5,902 bases of DNA from a bacterium. GTDB lineage: Bacteria; Patescibacteriota; WWE3; 2-01-FULL-39-13; JAQBTZ01. The position numbers and the translations under genes are program-made. Numbering within the stretch: position 1 is the stretch's first letter; every line of letters begins with the position of its first letter. Positions 1 through 5,902 of this stretch are shown piece after piece. The stretch lies in assembly GCA_027624675.1 (NCBI GenBank), contig JAQBTZ010000037.1, forward strand, positions 1 through 5,902, given 5' to 3'. The notes beneath the pieces were generated by a model that saw only the letters and a list, made by a program, of their open reading frames with translations, ran no database searches and was not told the DNA's origin.

Positions 1-815
1 GTATATGATGGCTTACCGCTAAGTTTGCCCGTTGTTGTATCAAACACCGCCCAATTTGGTGTATTCAATATTGAGAATGTCAGTGGATCATTCTCCGCAT
101 CTGTTACTGTTGGAGTAAAAGAATAATCTTGGTTTTCATTAACTGTGGTTACAGGATCACCACTTATTATAGGTGCTGTATTAGTAACCTCTGGAGCGTA
201 AGTTATATTTGCAAAAGGTAATGGATTTATAATAAGCACCTCGTTAGAACTGTTGTCTGTTATTGATGGAACGTACAACTGCCCATCTGGTTCTCGAATA
301 CTAACTTTAAAACTACCAGCATTATCTGACGAAATTGGAAAACTATAAATAACAGTTCCAGGCTTTAGTTCAAATGTACCCGAGCTCATTAACAAACTTA
401 AGTTGATGTTTCTCTTGACAGAATTATAAAAAATCACAGCAAATTTCGAGCCATTAATCTTTAGATCCCTGTCAAACGAATCAGGTAAATCTGCTTCATT
501 TACTTGCAAGTTATTATCTAAAAGTATACTTAAAAATATACTCTCTCCATTTATTAATTTAGTAGTGTTATTAACACTTTTTACGAAAAGTTTAGCCGTT
601 GCTGTTTGACCTACTGTGAGTGTTACTGGATCAAATCTAAACCCAAGTTCGACCACCTTATTGTCTACCGTAACTTGATTTATACTTATTTCTTGGCTAC
701 CTTCTTGAGATTTTTTAGCTTTATCTTGATTAATCACAAAGAGATTAAGCACAACCGAAACAACAATAACTAATAAGCCTATTAATGTTAGTGTAAGCAC
801 TTTTTTATCTATCAT
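1..815 (-). CDS. Membrane-anchored Ig-like (He_PIG-type) surface protein, C-terminus cut by window edge
   Basis: Only the first 271 codons are in the window. The frame stays open to the left edge, so the C-terminus is missing. Residues about 6-28 form a hydrophobic segment after a short lysine-containing N-terminus, consistent with an uncleaved signal anchor that places the rest outside the cell. Residues about 45-200 look like one or two beta-sandwich domains that I cannot assign. Residues 212-271 match the putative-Ig (He_PIG) pattern: an APIISG start, VNENQDYSFTPTVTDAENDPL, and a PNWAVFDTTTGKLSGKP ending. The ATG at 815 lies 2 bases after the TAG of the preceding gene, so translation is probably coupled; no Shine-Dalgarno sequence is visible. 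The role is inferred to be extracellular binding or adhesion, as a companion of the cohesin/dockerin-like protein upstream. The substrate is unknown. Confidence 0.85.
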   Translation of the reverse strand, partial: MIDKKVLTLTLIGLLVIVVSVVLNLFVINQDKAKKSQEGSQEISINQVTVDNKVVELGFRFDPVTLTVGQTATAKLFVKSVNNTTKLINGESIFLSILLDNNLQVNEADLPDSFDRDLKINGSKFAVIFYNSVKRNINLSLLMSSGTFELKPGTVIYSFPISSDNAGSFKVSIREPDGQLYVPSITDNSSNEVLIINPLPFANITYAPEVTNTAPIISGDPVTTVNENQDYSFTPTVTDAENDPLTFSILNTPNWAVFDTTTGKLSGKPSY

Positions 816-817
816 AA

Positions 818-2209
818 CTAATCAAACATGTATTTAACTAATGCAATTATATCCAACTGATTAACTGGGGGGATGCCATTCATCTCCATTCTTGCTTTTT
901 CTTGATCTGTTGCAGTTATCTCTCCAAAGAAAACCTTGACCATAAATATTATGTCTTTTGTCTCTACTTTACCATTACCATCTATATCTCCTTTTGCTAT
1001 CTCATTTATATCATTTATCGAGATAGTAAATGTTTTTTCTGTAAACAGACCACCTTGGTCAGTTGATCTAACAATTACATAATAAGTATTTTTTGTTTCA
1101 TAATCAAATACTGCATCTGATTTTAGAGTATTTCCTGTTAAGGTAAAACTTGCTGAATCTACTCCATCCGTAATCGTATAAGTAAATGTGTCTCCAACAT
1201 TAGGATCAGTTGTTGATAGTGTTCCAATAGTTGTACCGATTAGCTGATTCTCATCAATACTGTTTGTACTTAACGCAATATCGGTAGGAGCTTGATTTCC
1301 TAAATTAACCGTAAGTGCAGCCGTAATACTATTTGCACTGTAATTACCATCCGCTGCAACACTAAATGTTATTGTGCTTGTTCCTGCTCTTACTATTGTT
1401 ACTAGCCCTGCATTAGTAATTGTTGCTACAGCAGTATTACTGCTTGTAAAAGTCTTAGCACCAGTGCTATTTGTAGTATGAGCCATCGTAAATGGAGCAT
1501 CCCCTACATTCTTAGTTGCTAGTGTAAGTGTAATTGTTGGTAAAGTTGATGGAATTAAAGAGATAGAGGTATTAGCAGTTGTTAACTGTGCTTCGGTTAG
1601 ATCAGCACTTACAACCGATGGATAGCTACCATTTGGGTCTATTATAAATTCTATACTCGAGCTTTCAGTAGTTGTGACACTTGGTGTAACATTAAAAGAA
1701 AAAACTACTCCGTTCAATGCAAGTAGAATTGGCTTAGAAGAACCATTAACCCCTAAAGCTTGGACTTCCCAATACGTATCCTTATCTTTAATTGATCCAA
1801 CGTAAGAACTAGGTCCATCTGGATATGTAAAATCATACGCAATAGGAAATGAGGTATCTGTAAAAGTTGGAGTAAGGTTTTTAGGTACTTTAATTGCTGC
1901 AATAAATCCTAAAAACTGATAATTATCTGGTACAGATGAAGCTTGTACACTTATTGTTGCAGTTTCACCATTTTTTATACTTGATGTATCAGAGGATAAA
2001 GCTAAGTTAACATTAGCTATTGCAGCTGGTTCAACCTGAAAAACCTCTGGAGATTTTTCTAAAGTAGAAGAGTTTTTTTGGTTAGAACTGATGAATAAAG
2101 ACAATAATAAAGTTAAGGCAAGAAAAATAGATAAAATAACAAGAGTCTGTTTTTTATTAGATCTGCTTGTTGTAACATTTTCTAAAGGGTAATCCTCTTG
2201 ATTTATCAT
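818..2209 (-). CDS. Membrane-anchored surface protein with cohesin-like, Ig-like, cadherin and dockerin domains
   Basis: This 463-residue protein has a 20-residue charged N-terminus and a hydrophobic anchor at 21-41. Residues about 66-218 resemble a cohesin fold, with the opening pattern LSSDTSSIKNGETATISVQA. Residues about 224-302 are a bacterial Ig-like module (SSNTAVATITNAGLVTIVRAG). Residues about 305-403 are a cadherin-type domain that keeps the calcium motifs DEN (319-321), DPNVGD (335-340), DYE (369-371), DQGG (384-387) and NDINE (399-403). Residues 406-463 form a type I dockerin. Its first calcium loop is canonical (D408, D410, N412, K414, D419). The second is degenerate (E442, N444, I446, D453). 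Cohesins bind dockerins, so the protein may join or self-assemble into a surface scaffold; that is inference. No Shine-Dalgarno sequence precedes the ATG, but a promoter-like sequence lies about 40 bases upstream. The cohesin call is the least certain. Confidence 0.9.
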   Translation of the reverse strand: MINQEDYPLENVTTSRSNKKQTLVILSIFLALTLLLSLFISSNQKNSSTLEKSPEVFQVEPAAIANVNLALSSDTSSIKNGETATISVQASSVPDNYQFLGFIAAIKVPKNLTPTFTDTSFPIAYDFTYPDGPSSYVGSIKDKDTYWEVQALGVNGSSKPILLALNGVVFSFNVTPSVTTTESSSIEFIIDPNGSYPSVVSADLTEAQLTTANTSISLIPSTLPTITLTLATKNVGDAPFTMAHTTNSTGAKTFTSSNTAVATITNAGLVTIVRAGTSTITFSVAADGNYSANSITAALTVNLGNQAPTDIALSTNSIDENQLIGTTIGTLSTTDPNVGDTFTYTITDGVDSASFTLTGNTLKSDAVFDYETKNTYYVIVRSTDQGGLFTEKTFTISINDINEIAKGDIDGNGKVETKDIIFMVKVFFGEITATDQEKARMEMNGIPPVNQLDIIALVKYMFD

Positions 2210-2248
2210 GGACAGTTAAATTTTCAACCTAATTAATTTCTCAATTTC

Positions 2249-2276
2249 ACTATACACTTAGTTAATAAAGAATCAA
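2249..2276 (-). promoter_or_regulatory. Putative sigma70-type promoter for the cohesin/dockerin-like gene
   Basis: On the minus strand TTGATT (2276-2271) and TATAGT (2254-2249) are separated by 16 bases. They match the -35 and -10 consensus at 4/6 and 5/6. Transcription would start near 2242, leaving a 5' leader of about 33 bases before the ATG at 2209. The site fills most of the 72-base gap after the upstream gene, where no terminator hairpin is visible. In DNA this AT-rich a chance match is possible. Confidence 0.45.
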
Positions 2277-2281
2277 AGAAT

Positions 2282-3667
2282 TTAAGGACTACAAATTTCA
2301 TTTACTCCATCGACAATGCACACTTTTGCCTTTGCAGAATAACTAGCACTGCCAGTTACATCAAAAGTTGCTTTGCCCGAACAAGTAAATACACCCGCAT
2401 TTTCAGAGCAATCAATATTTGTATTAACTATTTTTTTCTGTTCGATAGTGTCTTTTGCAAATGTAAATTCCATCTTGTTTACTGGTTTTGGTTTAGATTC
2501 GGATGTACAGCTTAAAGTAACTACACCTGTAAAGTCGTTAGGAAGCCCTGTCAAAAGAGGTGTCTGACCTATAAAATCACCTGTGCCAATAACCTTTCCA
2601 GTTAAAGATTTGCAAGTAACTGATGGGGGAATTTGCACATTACAAGCCTTACCATCAATATTTGCTGGATCTGACCAGTAGTCTGGATCAGAATTAACTC
2701 TTGAATGTATCCAAAAATCATTTAGTTGATTAACTGGAGCGTTAAATGTAACACTAGTACCTGTAGTATCAAAACAATAATCGCCATCTAAACCTGCCTG
2801 CCCTGCGTTACAAATATTTTGCCAATTTGATGCCCAATTATCTCGAGGATGAGCATTAAACCTAACTGAGTAATAATTAGCATTAGCAACTGCCCCCCAT
2901 GTATATGTAATTTTATCATTGTTTGCAGAACATACCCCGGCTGGTGTAGGTGACCCTGGATAAGTAATTGGTGGAGCGCAGTTATCAAAATAACAACCTG
3001 ACTCGCCATACAAACTACTACCATTATAATCTATATCAAGTTGCCAAACTCCACAGGCAGGAATACCAACATTAACACCTTTACAGTTTGGTGTACTTGG
3101 GCTTCCAGCTCCAATGTCCTCAGAAACTGGTGCACAAACTGCTGCATACTTTACCTCACTACAAACCTGAGGTTCATCATAATTCTTTTGACATCTATTT
3201 ACTCCAATACTTACCGAGCGATTAAAAGTATTACAAACTGTAGCCGAACTACCATTTCTTGATGAGACATAAACACTACCACTAGGATTTGATGGGTCTG
3301 GAGGATCAGTCGGATCAGGATTGCTACTACAATAACTATTGTCTACTTGGGCACCTTTGTCTTTATACAAATGATTTTTAGTTACACAACTTCCAGAACT
3401 ATCTGCCTCTGCATTACAGTGCCAATCAACTGTGTAGCATGTCCCTCCACTGCTTGTGTACTCTCCAGTCGAACCAACCTTACCACAATATTTACTCTCT
3501 TGTCTATTAGTCTGTTGATTATAAGTGCAGTCACACGAACATGAAGGAGCAGCGTTAACTATTGAAATAACAGGGGCATTAAACACATCGGTCTTAAAAA
3601 AGAGAAAAGAAAATACTATGCTTAAAGCAATAAAAATTGTAATAAAATAAGTTTTAATTGTAGACAT
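2282..3667 (-). CDS. Secreted Cys-rich protein with a fibronectin/Ig-like C-terminal half, function unknown
   Basis: I do not recognise a named family for the whole 461-residue protein. Residues about 7-24 are a hydrophobic signal-peptide core. A plausible signal peptidase I site follows in VNAAPS (37-42), which would make the protein secreted rather than anchored. The mature part has 26 cysteines, including a CSCDC cluster at 43-47. They are spread over the whole length, suggesting many disulfides. A DPTDPPDPSNP linker (118-128) separates a Cys-rich N-terminal part (43-113) from the rest. Residues about 235-342 have a fibronectin III-like rhythm (ITYTWGAVANANYYSVRFNA). Residues about 348-461 resemble an Ig-like module with paired cysteines. 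No LPXTG-type sorting signal ends the protein. It lies 45 bases after the peptidase gene and 72 bases before the cohesin/dockerin-like gene, on the same strand. An extracellular binding or structural role is inferred. Confidence 0.88.
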   Translation of the reverse strand: MSTIKTYFITIFIALSIVFSFLFFKTDVFNAPVISIVNAAPSCSCDCTYNQQTNRQESKYCGKVGSTGEYTSSGGTCYTVDWHCNAEADSSGSCVTKNHLYKDKGAQVDNSYCSSNPDPTDPPDPSNPSGSVYVSSRNGSSATVCNTFNRSVSIGVNRCQKNYDEPQVCSEVKYAAVCAPVSEDIGAGSPSTPNCKGVNVGIPACGVWQLDIDYNGSSLYGESGCYFDNCAPPITYPGSPTPAGVCSANNDKITYTWGAVANANYYSVRFNAHPRDNWASNWQNICNAGQAGLDGDYCFDTTGTSVTFNAPVNQLNDFWIHSRVNSDPDYWSDPANIDGKACNVQIPPSVTCKSLTGKVIGTGDFIGQTPLLTGLPNDFTGVVTLSCTSESKPKPVNKMEFTFAKDTIEQKKIVNTNIDCSENAGVFTCSGKATFDVTGSASYSAKAKVCIVDGVNEICSP

Positions 3668-3674
3668 TAACTCT

Positions 3675-3703
3675 AGTGTACTAATTATTTAAACTCGAAG
3701 CAA
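3675..3703 (-). promoter_or_regulatory. Possible promoter giving a near-leaderless transcript of the Cys-rich gene
   Basis: On the minus strand TTGCTT (3703-3698) is followed after 17 bases by TACACT (3680-3675). Each matches its consensus at about 4/6. The initiation point would fall at or within a base or two of the ATG at 3667, so the mRNA would have almost no leader. That agrees with the lack of a good Shine-Dalgarno sequence; only a weak AGAG lies 4 bases ahead of the ATG. The match is modest and could be chance. Confidence 0.28.
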
Positions 3704-3712
3704 TAGTTGTAA

Positions 3713-5083
3713 TTAATATATCTCTTTATATTTATCTTCTAAATATTTTATCAGATACATTGTAGTAAATCTTTCTTCAAAAGCCTGTTTTAATAGATCC
3801 TCTGGTGTAAAAATACTTCCAAATTTATTGATTTTTTCAGATAAATAACTTTGTATCTGATCAATTCCATGATCTTGTGTTATTGAATCTTCAATATTTC
3901 CTAAAGATTTTTCTAGTTCATATTTAATAAGTCCGCTAGTAAATGTACCTATCGAATATGTTGGGAAATAACCTATCGCACCTAAACTCCAATGAACGTC
4001 TTGTAACACTCCATCACTATCATTGACTGGTCTTACCCCTAACAATTTTTCCATTTTATCATTCCAAATTGTGGGCAAATCTTTTACCTCAATTTCTCCA
4101 TTTATCAACCCTTTTTCAATCTCATATCTAAGTTTTATATGCAAATGATAAGTAATTTCATCAGCCTGTACCCTAATAAACGAAGGCTTTACCATATTAA
4201 AGTAGCTATATACCCCATCTACTCCCTCTTTATTTACATATTCTGAAATTTCAGGTGATAATGCCTTTATATCTTGTAAAAATATTTCTATAAAAGCCTT
4301 TGTCCTTCCTATCATGTTCTCAAAAAACCTTGACTGTGACTCATGGATTCCAAGCGAAACACCTCCTTGTATTGGAGTTCCTGTAAGCTCTCTAGCAACC
4401 TGAAGCTCGTATAAGGCGTGGCCAAACTCATGTATTGTTGCTGTTAAACTATCTTGGAAATCTTTATCTGCATATCTAGTTGTTATTCGAACATCATCTA
4501 CTGATATATTTTCAGTAAACGGATGAGTTGATTCGTCTATCCTAAGTTTTTTTCTATCCGCCTTAAAAAAATCTAACACCTTTTCATTTAGCTTTTGCAT
4601 GGAAACCTTGTCGTACGGTAAGGTTTCTAGTGGATGATTTTCTGTATATTTATCTGATGATTTAATATAATCTAAAAGATTTTTTAGTGGTGGTTCTATT
4701 TCGTTAAAAAATTTATCTAACTTAACAACCGTTAGCCCTTCTTCATATTCATCTAGTAATGCGTCATAAATATTATCTGTATAACCAAGACTTTCTGCTT
4801 TCTGTTTTAATAAGGTAACTATTTTTTCTAGATTTGGTGCAAATAAATCAAAATTGTTTTCAGTCCTTGCATTTCGCCAGGCAATTTGTGCTTGGTTTGT
4901 TGTTTCTACTAACTGTTTTATTAACTGACTAGGTATTTTTTTGTAGTTTTGGGTGTCTCGTTTTAAAATTCTAATAACCGCCTTTTCCTGCGTATTTAAC
5001 TCTTCAATATTTACGCTTTCTATAAGTTCTAAAAACTTTTGATCTAATAACAAATCTTGTTGCAATAAAGATAATTGTGCCAT
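3713..5083 (-). CDS. Metal-dependent carboxypeptidase, peptidase family M32 (Taq type), main part
   Basis: Family M32 enzymes are cytoplasmic metal-dependent carboxypeptidases that trim amino acids from peptide C-termini. All catalytic motifs are present, numbered from the ATG at 5083: HPF (187-189) with DVRITTRY (197-204), the zinc site HEFGH (218-222) with catalytic Glu219, and HESQSRFFEN (247-256), whose Glu248 is the expected third ligand. DEITYHLHIKLRYEIEKGL (308-326) and GVLQDVHWSLGAIGYFPTY (358-376) follow. This frame gives 456 residues, about 45 short of the usual 500, and the missing N-terminus lies directly upstream in another frame (5219-5085). The ATG at 5083 has a good Shine-Dalgarno-like AGAGGG 6 bases upstream, so an N-terminally short form could be made. 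By homology the gene nevertheless begins at 5219. It ends 45 bases before the Cys-rich gene, with no visible terminator. The family call is near certain; whether the gene is intact is not. Confidence 0.93.
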   Translation of the reverse strand: MAQLSLLQQDLLLDQKFLELIESVNIEELNTQEKAVIRILKRDTQNYKKIPSQLIKQLVETTNQAQIAWRNARTENNFDLFAPNLEKIVTLLKQKAESLGYTDNIYDALLDEYEEGLTVVKLDKFFNEIEPPLKNLLDYIKSSDKYTENHPLETLPYDKVSMQKLNEKVLDFFKADRKKLRIDESTHPFTENISVDDVRITTRYADKDFQDSLTATIHEFGHALYELQVARELTGTPIQGGVSLGIHESQSRFFENMIGRTKAFIEIFLQDIKALSPEISEYVNKEGVDGVYSYFNMVKPSFIRVQADEITYHLHIKLRYEIEKGLINGEIEVKDLPTIWNDKMEKLLGVRPVNDSDGVLQDVHWSLGAIGYFPTYSIGTFTSGLIKYELEKSLGNIEDSITQDHGIDQIQSYLSEKINKFGSIFTPEDLLKQAFEERFTTMYLIKYLEDKYKEIY

Positions 5084-5084
5084 T

Positions 5085-5219
5085 GCTTTCCCTCTTATCT
5101 GCTCCTTTTTCTGGCATTGTAACTTCTAAGTCCCAGCCTGATAGTGCCTTAAAAGTACCTATTGCCCATATTTTTTCGTAGTGTTTTAGGATTTGTAAAA
5201 TTACAGGGTTTGTAAACAT
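5085..5219 (-). pseudogene. N-terminal segment of the M32 carboxypeptidase, separated by a frameshift
   Basis: These 45 codons encode a segment containing LKALSGWDLEV-like sequence (FKALSGWDLEVTMPEKGADKR at residues 23-43). It matches the conserved M32 N-terminus, an LxWDxxTxMPxxGxxxR pattern. After AGC (Ser45, 5087-5085) the peptidase homology continues in another frame, at the ATG of 5083. Joining them by removing one base gives 501 residues, the normal family length. Unshifted, this frame runs only to a stop at 5004-5006, with non-homologous residues after Ser45. The indel must lie between the TAG that bounds the downstream frame (about 5130) and 5004; homology puts it near 5084. It may be a sequencing or assembly error, a real mutation, or less likely a +1 recoding site. 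The ATG at 5219 has no Shine-Dalgarno sequence. Confidence 0.85.
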
Positions 5220-5242
5220 ATTATAGTTAGAATTTGGTCTTG

Positions 5243-5392
5243 ATTATTATAAATGTTGTGCTGGCAATGACCTATTTTCACACACAGTTGCCCGTGCATT
5301 ATCTTCGGCGCTGGAGAGCTTAACTTCTCTGTTCGGAATGGGAAAAGGTGGATCCTCTCCGCCAGAATCACCAGCACAACATTTATAATAAT
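5243..5392. repeat. Perfect 22-bp inverted repeat enclosing the 5S rRNA
   Basis: Positions 5243-5264 and 5371-5392 are perfect reverse complements. The inner 4-6 bp are the terminal helix of mature 5S rRNA; the remaining 16 or so extend it into the flanks, so the precursor would fold into a long stem closing the whole 5S. Such stems are typical substrates for RNA-processing nucleases. No T-run follows on the transcript side, so it does not look like a terminator. Confidence 0.85.
5259..5376 (-). rRNA. rrf: 5S ribosomal RNA
   Basis: The minus strand carries a complete 5S rRNA of about 118 bases. Conserved blocks include a GGCGGAGAGG-type helix II strand, CCCATTCCGAACAGAGAAG (loops B/C region), TTAAGCTCTCCAGCGCCGA, and a helix IV hairpin with a GCAA tetraloop. 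The 3' strand GTCATTGCCAGCA pairs with the 5' strand TGCTGGTGAT to close helix I, with two G-U pairs. The ends are estimated by alignment from memory to Bacillus-type 5S and may be off by a few bases. The gene lies about 131 bases after the 23S and is co-oriented, in the usual order. Confidence 0.95.
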
Positions 5393-5473
5393 TTAAGGTA
5401 CTTTAGTTATAAGTTGCACACTAAAAACCGAATAGGTAAATTTCAACAAATCAAAATTTGCATAAATAAGTTC

Positions 5474-5501
5474 TTACTTTAACTATTGCTAGCTAAAGTA
5501 A
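5474..5501 (-). other. GNRA-capped hairpin in the 23S-5S spacer
   Basis: On the transcript strand, 5501-5490 pairs with 5485-5474 over 12 bp with a single G-U wobble. A four-base GCAA loop at 5489-5486 closes it. It starts about 7 bases after the estimated 23S 3' end. It is followed by mixed A/T sequence with no run of T, so it is more likely an rRNA processing or spacer structure than an intrinsic terminator. Confidence 0.7.
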
Positions 5502-5507
5502 ATTAAT

Positions 5508-5876
<369 letters not shown>

Positions 5877-5902
5877 CATATTAATCCATAATTACTTATG
5901 GT
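5877..5902 (-). other. 3' end of a probable group I-type intron in 23S rRNA
   Basis: The transcript-strand bases just before CGTCACATCC should read like GATGTCGGCT, which is among the most conserved sequence of 23S rRNA. Instead they read ACCATAAGTAATTATGGATTAATATG. The segment ends in G, as group I introns do. The expected last exon base before the insertion is U (about E. coli U2511), as group I splicing needs. A 6-bp hairpin with a GUAA loop (5901-5886) sits 8 bases before the end, where a P9-type hairpin would be. The rest of the intron lies outside the window, so its class and any endonuclease gene cannot be seen. Confidence 0.65.

Noticed and set aside
2373..3544. Several short open frames on both strands within 2373-3544
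   Set aside because: They overlap the 461-codon Cys-rich gene completely. Their translations are low-complexity shadows, rich in Thr, Ile and Ser, without domains.
818..3667. Possible LPXTG or PEP-CTERM type sorting signals on the surface proteins
   Set aside because: Both complete proteins end without a hydrophobic tail or sorting motif. Anchoring, where present, is N-terminal.
818..5219. UGA recoding as in some Candidate Phyla Radiation lineages
   Set aside because: The three complete frames end in TAA or TAG and need no in-frame TGA read as an amino acid, so there is no evidence either way. The peptidase break is a frame change, not a stop codon.
5220..5225. Perfect TATAAT on the minus strand directly before the ATG at 5219
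   Set aside because: Transcription from it would start inside the second or third codon, and no -35-like hexamer lies at the right distance. It is more likely AT-rich chance.
5243..5264. Pre-5S inverted repeat considered as a rho-independent terminator
   Set aside because: Its arms are 106 bases apart with the 5S in between, and the transcript after it reads CAAGACC rather than a U-run.
5440..5465. Short CAAAT/ATTTG hairpin in the 23S-5S spacer
   Set aside because: A 5-bp A/T-rich stem is expected by chance in this composition.

Overview
The window is AT-rich and reads as one minus-strand block: the 3' end of an rRNA operon, then a metallopeptidase gene, then three genes for exported or membrane-anchored surface proteins. 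The best guess for the source is a Candidate Phyla Radiation (Patescibacteria) bacterium. This rests on an apparent intron in the 23S rRNA gene, a shortened 23S 3' domain, weak Shine-Dalgarno signals, and surface proteins built from cohesin-like, cadherin-like, Ig-like and Cys-rich modules. It is an inference; no lineage-specific marker is present. All complete genes end in TAA or TAG, so the window says nothing about UGA recoding.

Layout in transcription order (high to low coordinates). Positions 5902-5877 look like the last bases of an intron in the 23S rRNA gene. Positions 5876 to about 5508 are the final 23S exon, including the sarcin-ricin loop. A 131-base spacer with a strong GNRA-capped hairpin follows, then a complete 5S rRNA (about 5376-5259) inside a perfect 22-bp inverted repeat. 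About 40 bases later a family M32 carboxypeptidase (Taq type) begins at 5219. Its N-terminal 45 codons and the remaining 456 codons lie in different frames, so the gene is frameshifted near 5084.

Next come a 461-residue secreted protein with 26 cysteines (3667-2282) and a 463-residue membrane-anchored protein with cohesin-like, Ig-like, cadherin and dockerin modules (2209-818). A third membrane-anchored Ig-like protein starts 2 bases after it (815) and runs off the left edge. The three surface genes are co-oriented with gaps of 72 and 2 bases. They look like a cell-surface adhesion or scaffold cluster, possibly transcribed from promoter-like sequences ahead of the first two genes. The peptidase is a cytoplasmic housekeeping-type enzyme and is probably only a neighbour.

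The most interesting points are the intron junction in a functional helix of the 23S rRNA, the frameshift in the peptidase, and the cohesin-plus-dockerin architecture in an apparently non-cellulosomal organism. The plus strand has no credible gene.
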